From: Andrena cerasifolii
Lineage: Eukaryota; Arthropoda; Insecta; Hymenoptera; Andrenidae
Assembly: GCF_050908995.1 (NCBI RefSeq)
Contig: NC_135119.1
Location: 13,888,001 to 13,952,000, forward strand
Reading direction: 5' to 3'
Length of the DNA stretch: 64,000 bases
Shown here: positions 48,101 to 59,759 of the stretch, piece after piece
How the letters are laid out: each line of letters opens with the position of its first letter
How positions within the stretch are numbered: the stretch's first letter is position 1
The notes under the pieces: generated by a model
The model's database searches: none
The model's input: the letters and a program-made list of their open reading frames with translations, nothing else
What the model was told of the DNA's origin: nothing
Position numbers and translations under genes: made by a program

Positions 48101-50515
48101 ACACGTGGGAGTAAAATTAAGGGGTGATTCTAGACATCACACTAAGGCGAAAATCAAGAATAACGATATTGCGGTTGAGGCTTCGTTTGTTAGTTATAAG
48201 TGTTTAAAAATATGCCTAAAAGCAGGCAATCCGCGTGCACCGCTGCACGCGGGGCAAATCAGGCGAGGAGTCGAGCAGTGGTTGTCAAAGCCACTGTCGC
48301 ACGGGGTCACTCACCTCGGAAAAGTTACGACGTCCGACAATTGGCATGGCCACACGATTAATCCAAAATTAAAGAGTACTTGCCAGGAACAACTAAATAT
48401 AAATAATGGAAATAGTCGCGAGAGATGAGATTTTTGGAAATATATCATGAAACTTGTCTCGTGAGAGTCTACTTACTTATTTAGTTTCATGAAACTAATG
48501 AAGAATTAATTAGAAAATAATAAAATAATGAAATAAAAGGTAATTGATTACACATTACTTTCTGCAATCGATAATTTAGATAGTTGACACAATTACGGTC
48601 GTTAACTTCGATAGATGGCTACAATTTTGTCAACTACCTAAATTAACGATTGCAGAAAATAATATGTAATCAATTACACAATTACATTTTAATCGTAATT
48701 TGTAATTTGTAATTAGATTACAAATTGTTCAGATTATTTTGCTCAACTCTGCCACCAATACCTTACGATTTTTCCTTGATTTACATAATCATATACACAC
48801 GTACATAGCATAATTTTATACTAATCAGAGATCCCTTATTACATTTTATGCTCGTCTAAATCTCGCCGCAGTTTAAACACTCAGCGCAGCGCAAGAGTGA
48901 AACATACTGTAAAAGACGAATGATTCGATTTCGAAAGAGAACCTAAATAGTAGAGGGTAATTTCTTTCAGGTGCGACTGAAGATGTATAATACATCGACG
49001 GAACAAGTGTGCGAGATTCAACCTTTAGAAGGTAATAGCTCTGCTCAACGGTACACCCAGCATCCGAAACGGCGATTCTCTGAACTGCCTACCCCCTCGG
49101 TGTCACCGACTTCTTCCCTAAGGAGACGGGCGTCGGATTTACCAAGAGCAGTGAGCGTTTCTGGGGCAGCAGGCATCGTCTGCTCCAACACAGATCTGAT
49201 ATCAATCCTGAACTCTTTGACATCCTCCGCGACAGAGATCAACCTCTGTGGCGACGAAGCATCGAGCTCGCGAGAGGAGAGCAAATCCAGTTGGTCCGGC
49301 AAAACGGCCGAACAGAAACGAAACCGCCTGAAGAGCTTCCGGTCGAACAGCTTCGACGTGTCGATCCTTCACGGGGCTAAGGGCAAGTTAGCCGGATCCT
49401 CGAAGGCGACCACCTCTACCATTATGGCCCCATCAAATTGGTTCAGGAAGAGACATCTGCCGATGTCGAAGAAGCAAAAGCCCGAGGATCTGATCACGGC
49501 CAGCCTGAACTTAAAGAAGTTCAATAAATCGAAGGTCGTGAAGGTGGTGAAAGACACGCTTGGTAAAACGTCCCCTAACACTGACGTCAGGCAAAAGGTC
49601 ATCTGGGACGACACGAGTGGGACTAAAGTGGATGCTCAGGTTTGTGGCCGGCTGCAAAGTTTACTACCCTTCTTTTTCTAAATAAACTGGTCTCACTAGC
49701 ATTGGATTCAGAATCAATGTATTAACGTATAAATGTATTTAACTAACAATGGGTTGAAGAAGCTTTTCCTTAGCTGTACTTCATTCTTCTTATTCAATTA
49801 TCACTTTGTAATATTGCTTTAATAATGCGTGCTGATTTTACGGCAATGCTTTTCACGACATTCTTATCTATTTATCATCTATCTATTCATCGCATTAGTC
49901 AATCTGGGAATTTCTTATCCCCCTTAATTTACACCTACTAGCTTTTTAATAATTCAATCTTCTTTCTGCCCTTCTCCAAATCACCTTATCTATCTGTTTA
50001 TTTTATTCCCTTATTTAGCTCGAGTAATAATAATAATAACGACAAGCTTGAAGTATATAATAGTAATAATTACATACCACTGGCACGCAATAATAATAAA
50101 GCTGTGGCAACAAAAAGCTATAGGCGCATTTTACTTAGAACATTAAAAGTTTCGTAGGTACTATATTCGAGTACAAGTTATGGTAGCAACCCTAACTCTT
50201 ATCGACGTTGATATGCATTCTCAAAAGTAATTCTAATTTTATAAAAGTATTCAGTCGCGTAAATGTTAAACAGTTCTGTTCAGGCTCGAATTCCACTTGC
50301 AGGTGTTGGGTAGTGCGATCGAGAAAATTTTGACAGCGCAAAGAGGGGGCGACACGACACCGTCGAGCTCAACTGGTAAAACTTCAATGTCACCGAACAA
50401 ATCGAGATCCAGCAAAGTGCCAAGTTGGTTCTCGGGCAACAACCAGGACCAAGAACAAACCGAATCTTGCGAACCATCGATCTGTTCTTCCTTGAAAGAC
50501 CTGTTTGTAAAGTAG
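45185..50515 (+). CDS. Uncharacterised Ser/Arg-rich protein, four coding exons, 524 aa
   Basis: Exons: 45185-45430 (82 codons; acceptor ends 45164, in-frame TGA before the ATG), 46116-46562 (149), 48971-49639 (223), 50303-50515 (70 plus TAG). Donors are CAG|GTACCC, CAG|GTAAAA and CAG|GTTTGT; acceptors are CTCCTCAG, TTCTTTCAG and CACTTGCAG. All introns are phase 0. The protein is low-complexity and probably cytoplasmic: an acidic run of six glutamates (31-36), then proline/serine-rich sequence and basic patches. Seven R-R/K-x-S motifs fall at serines 68, 127, 161, 180, 199, 268 and 286, the consensus for PKA-like kinases. A lysine-rich segment (residues about 390-430) and a conserved-looking VIWDDTSGTKVDAQ spanning the last splice junction follow. 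There is no signal peptide or membrane segment. I do not recognise the family. A 5' non-coding exon must lie upstream. AATAAA occurs at 50692-50697. Confidence 0.75.
46606..46982. mobile_element. hAT-like MITE in intron 2
   Basis: The ends CAGGGCCGAATTAAGATC and, inverted, CAGTCAAGGGCGAATCAACG pair imperfectly. The CAGGGCCGAATTAAG terminus is typical of hAT-type MITEs. It contains a run of 13 G at 46677-46689 and a C8 run at 46948-46955. Confidence 0.5.
47030..47380. repeat. GC-richer repeat related to 58.45-58.77 kb
   Basis: The segment GGCGTTGGCATGACGTGACG...ATATACCG...CTGTAGGTGTTCC parallels 58655-58730 (GGTATGACGTTACGG...ATATACCG...CTGCAGGTGTTCC). TGGCAACCCTG near 47365 matches the end of the 58-kb element, so both belong to one MITE family. 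Located in intron 2 of the 45-50 kb gene. Confidence 0.5.
47702..48058. mobile_element. MITE with GTGTGCGGGTA ends
   Basis: The left end GTGTGCGGGTATTTCAGGCT and the inverted right end CTGTGCGTGTACCCGAGCCT continue with GGGTCGGGT on both sides. GTTTGTCAACACATA near 47747 and TATGTGTTGACAAACTTT near 47997 are internal inverted partners. Probably hAT-like; in intron 2. Confidence 0.6.
48087..48430 (+). mobile_element. Family C repeat, uninterrupted copy
   Basis: Starts CAGGGTGTTCGGCTACACG and contains GATATTGCGGTTGAGGCTTC and CTAAAAGCAGGCAATCCGCG, as in the split copy at 12985-13535. An open frame of 122 codons across it has no recognisable domain. Its right end was not defined. Confidence 0.5.
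48545..48760. mobile_element. Inverted-repeat MITE with hAT-like end, intron 2
   Basis: TTGATTACACATTACTTTCT and, inverted, TTGATTACATATTATTTTCT start imperfect arms of about 55 bp (48541-48596 and 48630-48685). The right flank carries TAATTTGTAATTAGATTACA and GCTCAACTCTG, matching the hAT-like MITE at 11.05 kb. Confidence 0.5.
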
Positions 50516-50699
50516 TATGCGAACACGAGCGTGGCCTCGTTCCATTCATTAACGTTTCTTCGTTTAAGGATTTATTCAGAGCTGAACACGACCTAATAGT
50601 TGATCTGCCGATAACTGATGATCCTAGTAGCAGTTCTGGTTGGCCCACGGTACACCCAAGTTGGGAATTAGTTGGCCATCAAAATGCCAACAATAAATG

Positions 50700-53600
50700 C
50701 TACTAGGGAATCCCCTTTTATTTACGTGCTAACTGAATGGCAGACTGTAACTTGTAGTCTGCGACACTTTCTTCATTTAAACATCCTATCGTTTTTCTCT
50801 TTAACGCAAATTCTTTATTACTTTCAGGGAAACCTGCGTGTATGAAGATATTACACCATTACGTTAGTAATTATTTCAAGATAAACGTTATATCGTTAGG
50901 GCTATGTGTATAGGGTATCTCTGAATAACGGTCGCCAGATGTACTTGATAAATGATAGTAGACACAAAGAAACGTAACAAGCCTTTCCCTCATCACTTTT
51001 CACATAGACTGTAATTCTTGACTTTCAGAGTCATCCAGAAGTTACTTCGTGTCTTTTTAAGGGGGTAGTTTACCCTCAACAGCCCAAAATCAGGCCCTTC
51101 TTCAAAATTAATCCGCCCAGTTGGAAAAATGCAGTTTCGAGATAATCCCGTTTACAGTTTTGACAGAAGTTATTTTCTGCAACTCAAAGATCACAGTCGT
51201 GGCCAGTGACTCTCTACCTCCTTAGTTCTAAACGATATATAAGCTCGTAATCCCTCCTGTTACATACATTTCGATTCTTGGACATACATTTCTGTGCGAT
51301 TGACACCAATTTACTTATGCGCGTACTGTAAATCTCGGAAATTTTCGAGATCCACTTTAAAACTGTGCAGGTATATTTTTGAGACTGCAAACATTATGAA
51401 AATGGACAAAAAAAAGTCGGAAAAAATTTCACAGTGACTTTCCCCCTAAAAGAATGTATTTTTTCTTACAGTATCACGATGGTGCAAAAAGAAACAGAAT
51501 CTGTGTAAAGAATGTTGAAAGAAAATCTTCTTACCTATCCCCGTGCTTTCTACCATGTACCAAGTACCTATATCGTGCAGTATTTATTTAAAAATACTAG
51601 GGATTTTGATGAAATAGAAATAGGATATGGCCCATGTGAAATTAGGGAGGGAGGGGGGGGGGGGGTTATGTCATCATTTTTCTGGTCTCGAATTTGTTTA
51701 AGAAATACAGTCCGTTAAAATTTGCACATTTTGCCTATTTTCGCGAGGACAGGCTTTATAAATGAGTTTTTCATCGCTGAAACTATCACTCGCACAAAGT
51801 TTATTCTTCTTTTATTTTAATCCAGAAAGAAGGGTCTATCTGGACAAATTTGATTTTAAACCGCAAAAGCGTTGTTCCAACAAGAGACTAACATATATTT
51901 CTTATTTATTATACATGTTCTTGAAGAAGTCCTTATGAGGATCCTTTCTGACGTAACAGAAACTTTGTTGAGGATAATTTTTTAAAACAGTGCTAATAAC
52001 TATTGCTTACAAGCTTCAAATTTCATTTTTAATTTTGCTATTTTTTTTTTGGCTATTGACATTTTTAACGTCTATCATCGTTTCATGGTCAAAGTATGAA
52101 TGGGAAACAAATATGACAAATCAAACTGGATTTTGGTAAATAAAATGTGGAACTTGACTAACATCAAAATTAGATAGAACTTTGCGCGATTCTTGACGCA
52201 GAATTAGATATCAACTAGCCCATTAACGAATCCCTTTCTAGACCTGAACGGTTCAATGGATGTAGCTTTCAATACCTAAATGTGGAGAGTCGTCTCTTTG
52301 ATCTCTACGTATGCTTAGCGCAAAGTGTCTAATTCCAATGGTGTAACCGAGCAACACTTCGAAACTGAAATCCTGACGTCGAAATATAACTAAACAATAT
52401 TGTACAATAAATGTTATGTGGTGTTCTGTAAACGAGAAACGCTTTTTTTTTATGAGAAAAGGTTAAATCCAAATGGAAATATTATCGAGCGATCTGAATG
52501 TCTTGAAATCAAACCGTTTCAACCCCATGCGTAGCGTGTTGTGTCCCGCACAAAAAATAAAATTACAAAAAAAAAGAGAAAGACCGTAATGCGAAAATCA
52601 TTAACCAGAATCTCTAATCGCGATCGTAATTGCTTCTGCCTAATTGCTTCTGTTTTTATTTCGCGTGGAGACTACGTGTAGAAGTGAGAAGAATGAAATA
52701 TGCGCATTAATGCTTTATTCACCCCCAAATGAATTTCTGGAAAATCTTTCAAAATGGAAATGCTGCACAATGGAGGTCCAGTTTCAGCTTTATTTTAAAC
52801 CCATTGAAAAAAGAAACAGAAAATGTTAAAATTCTTTTCTGGTGGAATATTATAATTTTGTATATTATTTTATCATTTTCAGCACTAGTTAATTTTCAAT
52901 TTTTACATTTACACGCTGCATATTTCTTTCTTTTTCATTTACGTATGAACCTATGACGTTTTTGTTTATTTGTCTGTCTTATTTGTTTGTACCCTTCGGA
53001 AATTCATTGCATATTTTCGACTATGAGCATTCGAAAGAAAAATCCATTTCAGAGTCAAAATGAACCTTAAGTGGACATACCTCTATTTTACTTTGAACAT
53101 AATGAACAAAGGTATATTTTCATCAAAAAGAAGCGGACCTCTCTGACTACACAAATATTGGCTAAATGTGTGATATAAACTTACAGTAGTGGACAAAAAA
53201 GCTACTACTTTTTTGAACCACCCTACTTCCATTGCTTTTAAAAAAAAAAACTGCAGTATATGCCTAATATACATATTCTGAAAGAGAATTAAAAGCTGTA
53301 TAAAACCCAGTTACAGTTGAATTTATTTAAATAATTAACAAAAACTCTTGTTTGTCAGTTAAATAAATTCAACTTTACAACAATTGTCTATTTGTATCCA
53401 GCCATTTGCATTTCCAGTTTTTGTTTAAATGGTGATCGAACTGAATTATTATAAACTAAATACTATCATTTACATTAGACATTTCTTATATAACTTTTTA
53501 GGGAATTATTTATAGATTTATTTTTTATTTTTATTAATTATTATATAGCATTTTCGGTTTGTTTTTAGTTGTAGAACATGCTGACTAAGATTGTACGAAA

Positions 53601-54400
53601 ACGTGTCAGACATACTAAGTGTATACATTAAGTTTCACGTAGAATTACCATAAATTAGCTAACTTAACTAGATTCTCGCGATTAGAGGGTGACAATCCGT
53701 CATAATTGAATCCGTCAATCTAATGGGCTTTCTCGTATTTTCATACGCGTGCAAATTAAACATTCCGGGTATCAATATTGTTGCAGTTTTCGTGAAAAAA
53801 ACACTTAGGGGACATCACTCAAAAGAGAAAAAAAAAAGAAAATATAATGCGTGTATTTATTTGTCTTTGCTGGTCAAAGGCTCGTCAAAATAATTGTAAT
53901 ATATTATATGAATATTTATATATACTTGTGTGCATAAGAATCGACGTGTACTTTTAATAACAAAGCGGTGACTTCATTTGTATAGTAAAATATAGGAAAA
54001 CATTGTGTAGATTATTTAAACATAAATAATGTCTGTGTTGCGTCGATCGGTCATTGTTCGAAATACCCTTAGCATATTCAATGATATGGATAAATGAAAA
54101 TAATTATGGCGATATCATCGATATACGTATGTTGAAAAGCAAAATGGATTTACTAAATATACATGTTTCATTAAATATATGACTGTTACGTAAAGGTGTT
54201 GTTACTTGTAGGAAACAATATTCAAATGATCCTCGTATCGCATAATACTTATGCTTGGATAAAAATGAAGGGATCGCAGAGGCTTGGATAGAAATGAAGG
54301 GGACGCACAGGCTTGGAGCTTAAGTAATTAATGCTTAGTAAATTAATAGTTTTTAAGCCTTTAGTCTGCTGAGAATATAGAAAGAGAAATTAGTGAATAA
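50700..54400. other. Non-coding stretch, no gene recognised
   Basis: AT-rich, beyond the presumed 3' UTR of the four-exon gene. It contains a run of 13 G at 51653-51665. Short open frames show no motif. No RNA gene or long repeat recognised. Confidence 0.4.
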
Positions 54401-54401
54401 T

Positions 54402-54490
54402 TAAAAAAAAAAAAGTAATATCCGCACCGGGATTTGAAGTCTTGATTTTTCGCTTGCGCGCCAAGCGCTTCGATGTCGGGAAAACGAATT
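54402..54490 (-). ncRNA. tRNA-like sequence with Pol III-type terminator
   Basis: On the minus strand, from about 54490: a 6-bp stem hairpin CGCTTG-GCGCG-CAAGCG, then ACTTCAAATCC (B box, 54440-54430) and CGGTGCGG, ending in a run of 12 T at 54413-54402, an ideal Pol III terminator. I could not fold a complete cloverleaf, so this may be a tRNA pseudogene or SINE tail. Upstream (54.45-54.67 kb) the DNA is GC-rich. Confidence 0.35.
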
Positions 54491-55504
54491 CTCGCCGGAG
54501 AGCGGTGGCCAGGCAGCGCGTACGGCACACGGATGGAGGGACGGGTATGCTTGTGTGGTGCGGTACGGACGCTAGGAGGGGGTACGCTTGGTCGTGGAGC
54601 GGTGGTAGCGGCCGTGGGACAAAACCCACCGTTCTGGCATCACTGCTTGGAGGTTGCCCGGTGAAGGTTATTAGGTAGATTAGATAGACAGAGAAGCATC
54701 TTCTTTCGCAGAAGCACAGACGAGGTATAGAATAGACCTATCAAGCAATGTATTTTTGTGTCGCCGGTTTGGGGGGGCCTAGGACCCCCTTACCATTTTA
54801 GTGTCGCATGCAACGTTACCGGTGAAGTCTCGAAACAGATTGTAACGCTACGCGTGGTAGGAACTAGAATTAAGCACGAGTAAAACTAGGTTATGTTTTG
54901 AGAGTCAAAGCCCGCGATTTACAAATGTTTCTGTTAGAGTAACAATTTAAAAACCGTCTTATGAACATATTCCGTTCAACGGAAGAGAACGGAGGAAGAA
55001 AATAAAACGATATCACATTCGTCTTTTAACCTTGCTGTCCTATTCCGGTTTATTGAACGCAAAACAAATTTCATTCGCTTGCAATAACGTAATTTGTAAA
55101 AAGAGGACTTTAATGTTTTTTAAGAGCACTTGTTGCTGAACCCCACCCATGTATCATGTGTTTCCGCATACATTAATGATGGTCTATACGATATAATACA
55201 TACATATAATAATAAAAATAATAATAATATCCTTCTACTGTACTATATTATTTAAAAGGAACATATCGAACCCGTACACACCGATTTTGCTGCAATTTTG
55301 CAAGTCTGTAGAGTAGCCAAAAATATTAGATACATATTTTTTTAAAAAGGAATTCATTCTCCTCCATACCTATTAGAACAATTTTATTAATATATGTAAT
55401 ATTGATGAGATCTCTTAAACACAACATAATAATGGAAATATTATTTATTTACGCATTTATTTTGCTCAAAAAATTCAAGTAATGTATCCTTTTATAATAT
55501 ACTA

Positions 55505-55665
55505 TATGATAGCCAGATCTGGGCAGTAAAATCTGACATCAGAACCATAGTCGTCCGTGTTCGCAGATGGCTGCGTTCTGAGGTGCAGAGCCTGATGTCA
55601 GACTCTGCGCTCTCATGCCAGAGCCAGACCCTGCTACCAATCTGATGTCTTACTGGAGACAGGTG
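55505..55665. repeat. Palindrome-rich segment beside the transposase gene
   Basis: CTGACATCAGA, CCTGATGTCAGACTCTG and CTGATGTCTTACTGG are overlapping inverted motifs within 150 bp, about 200 bp beyond the transposase stop codon. Subterminal inverted motifs are common in hAT elements, so this may mark the 3' end of the parent transposon. This is an inference. Confidence 0.35.
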
Positions 55666-55849
55666 GTTATCAGGGATGTATACGTGTAAACTGTAAGGCA
55701 ATAAAACGTATTTCTCTATTGAGTATTTACAAATGTACATAAATATATACATCAAATATAAAACTTACAGTACAAAACTTAATATTACGGTTTAAGTATA
55801 ACATAATATACATATAAACAGGAACATATATATATATATATAACATTTT

Positions 55850-58342
55850 CTAATTGTCGCTAGTCTCGTTGTCACTTTCATCTGTATCATCCGGCAATAA
55901 AATCCCAGCAAGTTCTTCCGGTATACATTCTTTTCTATACATGTTGTTATTAAATAACTTTAGCATGTTATCCGTAATTTTGTAATCTAAGCTGTTTGCA
56001 TTTTTATTGTCTAAATCTAATTTAATTCTAGTTAGCGCAGCTATCGTTTGTGGCTTCAATCTGTTTCTCTCTTTTGTTTTTATTTCGGTTACAGTGGAAA
56101 AAAGTCGTTTAACATCAGCGTTCGAATGGGGCAACGACAAGCACAACTGTGCTAGTTTTGATATGTTCTTAAATATATATTTCCCGGAAATATCTTTAGT
56201 GTTGCTAATTTGGTGCCAGAACTTAGGTATACTCAGTAGTTGCAAGTTTTCTTTTTCCTCGCGTGAAAAATAAAATGGTAATAAACGCCACTCATTTAAT
56301 ACATTGTTACAATTAAATTTTGACTTAAATTTGCTTAAAATGCAATTTAATTGGTCATTCTGATGTTTAGTAATATCTAAAGCTATGTGCGGGCTCAAAA
56401 ATACTAGCGAATTTAAGAATGGCTCATTAAATGGCAATCTTTTGGCAATATTTTCGAAGGCAGATTGATAAAATTTCTTTACATTTGTATAAAATTCTAT
56501 ATGTTGATCACCATCTAAAGTACTATTTATAATTTCATTAATTGTTGTCATAGCTTCGGCTCCAATAAAAATCGTTCGCGTTGGCACTAAATTGGCTTCA
56601 TTATACACATCTATTTCGTGTATATTGGGTGCCGCAATATATTCAGACTTTATGAAATTGCCTCCCAACGATCGTAACAATCTCAAGCATTCAGGGAGCA
56701 GGCAATGAAGGAGAACTTTCGAGCTCAGAAACAGTGCATTGATCCCAATAAATATGTTCAATACGTAATTTAAAAATTGCACATATGCTTTAGTATAAAG
56801 GCAATTAAAATTCCGAAATATTTTGCTTGCGACTTTGGACTTTCCTTCTGTTACTGCCTCTGCAAAGACAGTATATAAATCTGGCCACTGATTTAAAACT
56901 CTTTTCACACATTCAGATAATTCTAGCCATCTAGTTCTTGATGGCTGTAGAAGTTTTTGGTTTGCAACGCTTATAAAATCTTGCATACCTTCCAAAGGGC
57001 TCTGTTGTTTAGGATTTCGTGAGAAGTATGTATAAATCGAGTGCAAAAATTCCTCTACGTGGGGTGGCAAGTATTTGCACGCATGGGATGTAACCAAATT
57101 CATTGAATGGCATATGCACGGGAAGACAGAAATTTCTTCATTGTCTGCTAATAAACGAGAAATCAATGAATTTTGTCTTCCCAGCATTACATTTGAATTG
57201 TCGACGCACACACCAACGATATTGCGTACAGGTAAATTATACTTGTTTAAAGAATGAAGAAAACACTTATGTAAGTTTTCTGCTGTGCATTCCTTAATTC
57301 TAATTGAATCTAGTAAATATGTGTGTATCTGTCCTTCCTGGACATATCGAATTAAAAACCATAAAAGTTTTGTATCTGATATGTCTGTGGTCTCGTCGAT
57401 TAAAATAGAAAAGAATTTGCCATGCAATATGTCTGTAGTTTCTAAAATAACGGATTTGTCTAGAACGTTCTGAATGATTGCTGAAATTTTACTTCTTTTA
57501 AGAGACATGCGTCTAACTATATTTGGGTCCGCCGGTGCTACTTGCGGCATTTGAATAAGCTGTTTGAATGAGTTAAAGGATCTATTGTGTTCTATTATGT
57601 TAATGCAGAACCTTATTTCTGACACCTTTACGCTGTCTGTAAAATTTCTTATTGGCTCAAGTGGTATTCCTTCTTTTCTGTATTGCATGTTTATGCTATG
57701 CTTTTTACGTTGCTGATGTTTTTGCAACTCGCTTTTGCCTCCAACAAAAGTCTTGCAGCAAACTATGCATTCTGCTTTGTACGGATCCTCGCATTGTCGA
57801 AGCCAAGGTTTAAAATCTGGGTCCTCCAGCCAAGCTTGGCGAAATGCTTGCCTCCTTGATTTCCTTGATTTCTTCGCCAGGGGGAAGACGTTATCACTGC
57901 CTATTCATAAAATACTAATTTTTATTCACACAATATTAAAAAACAATTTCAAGAAAATAATCATTAGACAAAGAAACTATGTCCAGTTTATAAATCTATA
58001 ATTCCAGAAACTCTTAAATTAAAGATATATCCTACTTGATTCATTCTCTATATCTGAGGTTTTAATAGCTATACAGCTAGGTCCAGCGACGCTGGTATCA
58101 ATGCCTGTATAAAATATCCATTATTAGCACGTTTCTAATATCATAACAGTACATACTAACGAACTTCAAAAGAATAAATATTAAAAAATTAAATTAATGA
58201 GCATAATGTTTAGCATATCCTTGTTAAAAAAAGTTACTTTAATATTTCAGAAAAATTTCTTAAAAGATCATTTAATGATCATTTTTAAAATTATACTAAT
58301 ATAAAAGTATTAAATATTTGTCTTACCTGATTCCTTACTCAT
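55850..58342 (-). CDS. hAT-superfamily transposase, three exons, 711 aa, open throughout
   Basis: Exon 1 is 58342-58327 (MSKES plus one base, donor GTAAGA). Exon 2 is 58104-58036 (acceptor TTTATACAG, donor GTAGGA). Exon 3 is 57900-55850 (acceptor ATGAATAG). All junctions are phase 1 and give one open frame. Residues 73-96 hold a C-x2-C-x13-H-x5-H zinc finger (BED-like DNA binding). D197 in SILIDETTD and D262 in VGVCVDNSN are good candidates for the first catalytic aspartates. CHSMNL (292-297) and SRTRWLE (349-355) match the conserved C..H and RW motifs. The C-terminal hATC dimerisation motif LSLPHSNADVKRLFS is at 616-630. Proteins of this kind cut and paste hAT DNA and are also the source of domesticated ZBED/FAM200-type genes. 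No disabling mutation is visible. Terminal repeats were not identified with certainty, so activity or domestication is open. Confidence 0.85.
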
Positions 58343-58448
58343 GCTGGAACTTTAATAAATCACTGAGAATCTCTACAAAAAGGGCACAATTCGAAACCGT
58401 GGCGTCACCTTGCTTTGCTTCGCTTTGGCGTTACTTGACCTGGCTTCA

Positions 58449-58765
58449 GGGTTGCCAGCAGGCAGCCGATGCCAGGAATTTCCCTGTCACCCGGGGACAC
58501 ACGCGTTGTGGAGGGGGAAGCAACCTTGGCGTCGATTGGTTTGGAGCCAGCACCCATCTTGACGTCAATTGGTTTGACGTCACGGGGTCATCACGCGCAT
58601 GCGTGGGGTCTTCCCCCTCCACTACGGTTAGGATCTTCCTGGCAAACCTGCTTTATTGGCGTTGGCGTCGGTTGGTATGACGTTACGGCGTCATCGCACA
58701 CACATATACCGCACTGCTGCAGGTGTTCCTCCTCACTACGCGTAGGGAAAAGCCTGGCAACCCTA
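58449..58765. mobile_element. MITE with AGGGTTGCCAG ends next to the transposase gene
   Basis: AGGGTTGCCAGCAGGC and, inverted, AGGGTTGCCAGGCTTT bound about 315 bp, rich in TGACGTCA-like and GGCGTTGGCGTC motifs. It is related to 47.03-47.38 kb. It lies about 100 bp upstream of the transposase ATG, so it may be a separate insertion or a part of that element's 5' end. Confidence 0.55.
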
Positions 58766-59082
58766 TCCACAGCTGTTTTTAATACCAGCTGTGCTGAACA
58801 TAAATCTGCAACAGAGCGAGATTTCGGTCTCGGTAGAAACATAACCCAACCGATGTGGCTATCCGCGGGGTTAATAAATTTTTATTTATGCAATTAATGA
58901 AAATAAAACGTGGTATAGTGGAATAAATATAGTGTGCAATGTAGCGTAAATTTGTTACTTATTATATTATTAATTATGTTGAATTTTCTAGTATTCTACT
59001 TTGAGTAGCATAGTCGCTTAGTAGAGGCTACGTTTCGTCTTTTTCATTTTAGTTTCTTACAGTAAGATTTTCTAAATTAACA

Positions 59083-59755
59083 ATACTACGACGTTGCTGT
59101 GTTCCCGGTTGTAAGGGAAATTATAACAGCATACATCCGATTTTTTATTTCCAAAGAATGAAGAATTACAGAAAAAATGGGTAGCTGCAATTCCGCGAAA
59201 ACATTGCACACCTACAAAGTACTTTGCTGTTTGTAGCCTTTATTTTGCTGATAATGATATTCATAGATATGAAAAAGTTGCATCTTATAATGGAATACTT
59301 GAGAATGTTTTACTGAGGTGTCCAAAGCTTGTACAGAATGCAGTACTTTCTGTTTTTCCCAATTTGCCAACTTATCTTTCAAAGCCACAAGAAAAACACC
59401 TGAACAACATAGAAAAGAAGTCATTCAAAATCCTGAACATGTATTAGTTAAAAAATTTGAAAACTTAAATGTAATTTCAAATTTTTGTAGATTTCATAAG
59501 TATAAAGAGAAACTTGAAATTTCAGAATGTTGGGATATTAAATTAACGAATTCTTGAATTTATTTTTATAAACTTGATTATGACAATGATCTTTTAGTAC
59601 TTAATATTCAAATTGTAATGAATGACCAAATGATATTAAAGATTTTTCATAAAGCTAATCAAATTTCATTTAATGATTTGAAATGGGTATTGCCTGTTAA
59701 CATGAAATTGTCTAGGTGGTCTCAACGACTATGTAAAAATATAAACAATAATTAG
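59083..59755 (+). pseudogene. Decayed THAP-domain gene
   Basis: From about 59086 a frame reads RRCCVPGCKGNYNS, the start of a THAP zinc finger. A one-base shift near 59150 is then needed to continue into FPKNEELQKKWVAAIPRK and FAVCSLYFADNDIHRYE. THAP domains have C-x2-4-C...W...C-x2-H; here the His of the usual CSxHF is Tyr (CSLYF). The expected start codon reads ATA. After a stop at about 59445, further coding-like stretches continue in other frames (DLKWVLPVNMKLSRWSQRL near 59670). A frameshift, a lost ligand and internal stops make this a pseudogene, probably of a P-element-like or THAP-containing transposase. It could also be a dead host THAP gene. Confidence 0.7.
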
Positions 59756-59759
59756 TTAG

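Noticed and set aside
48060..48428. 122-codon frame in intron 2 of the four-exon gene
   Set aside because: It lies in a family C repeat and has no domain; it is interrupted in the other copy.
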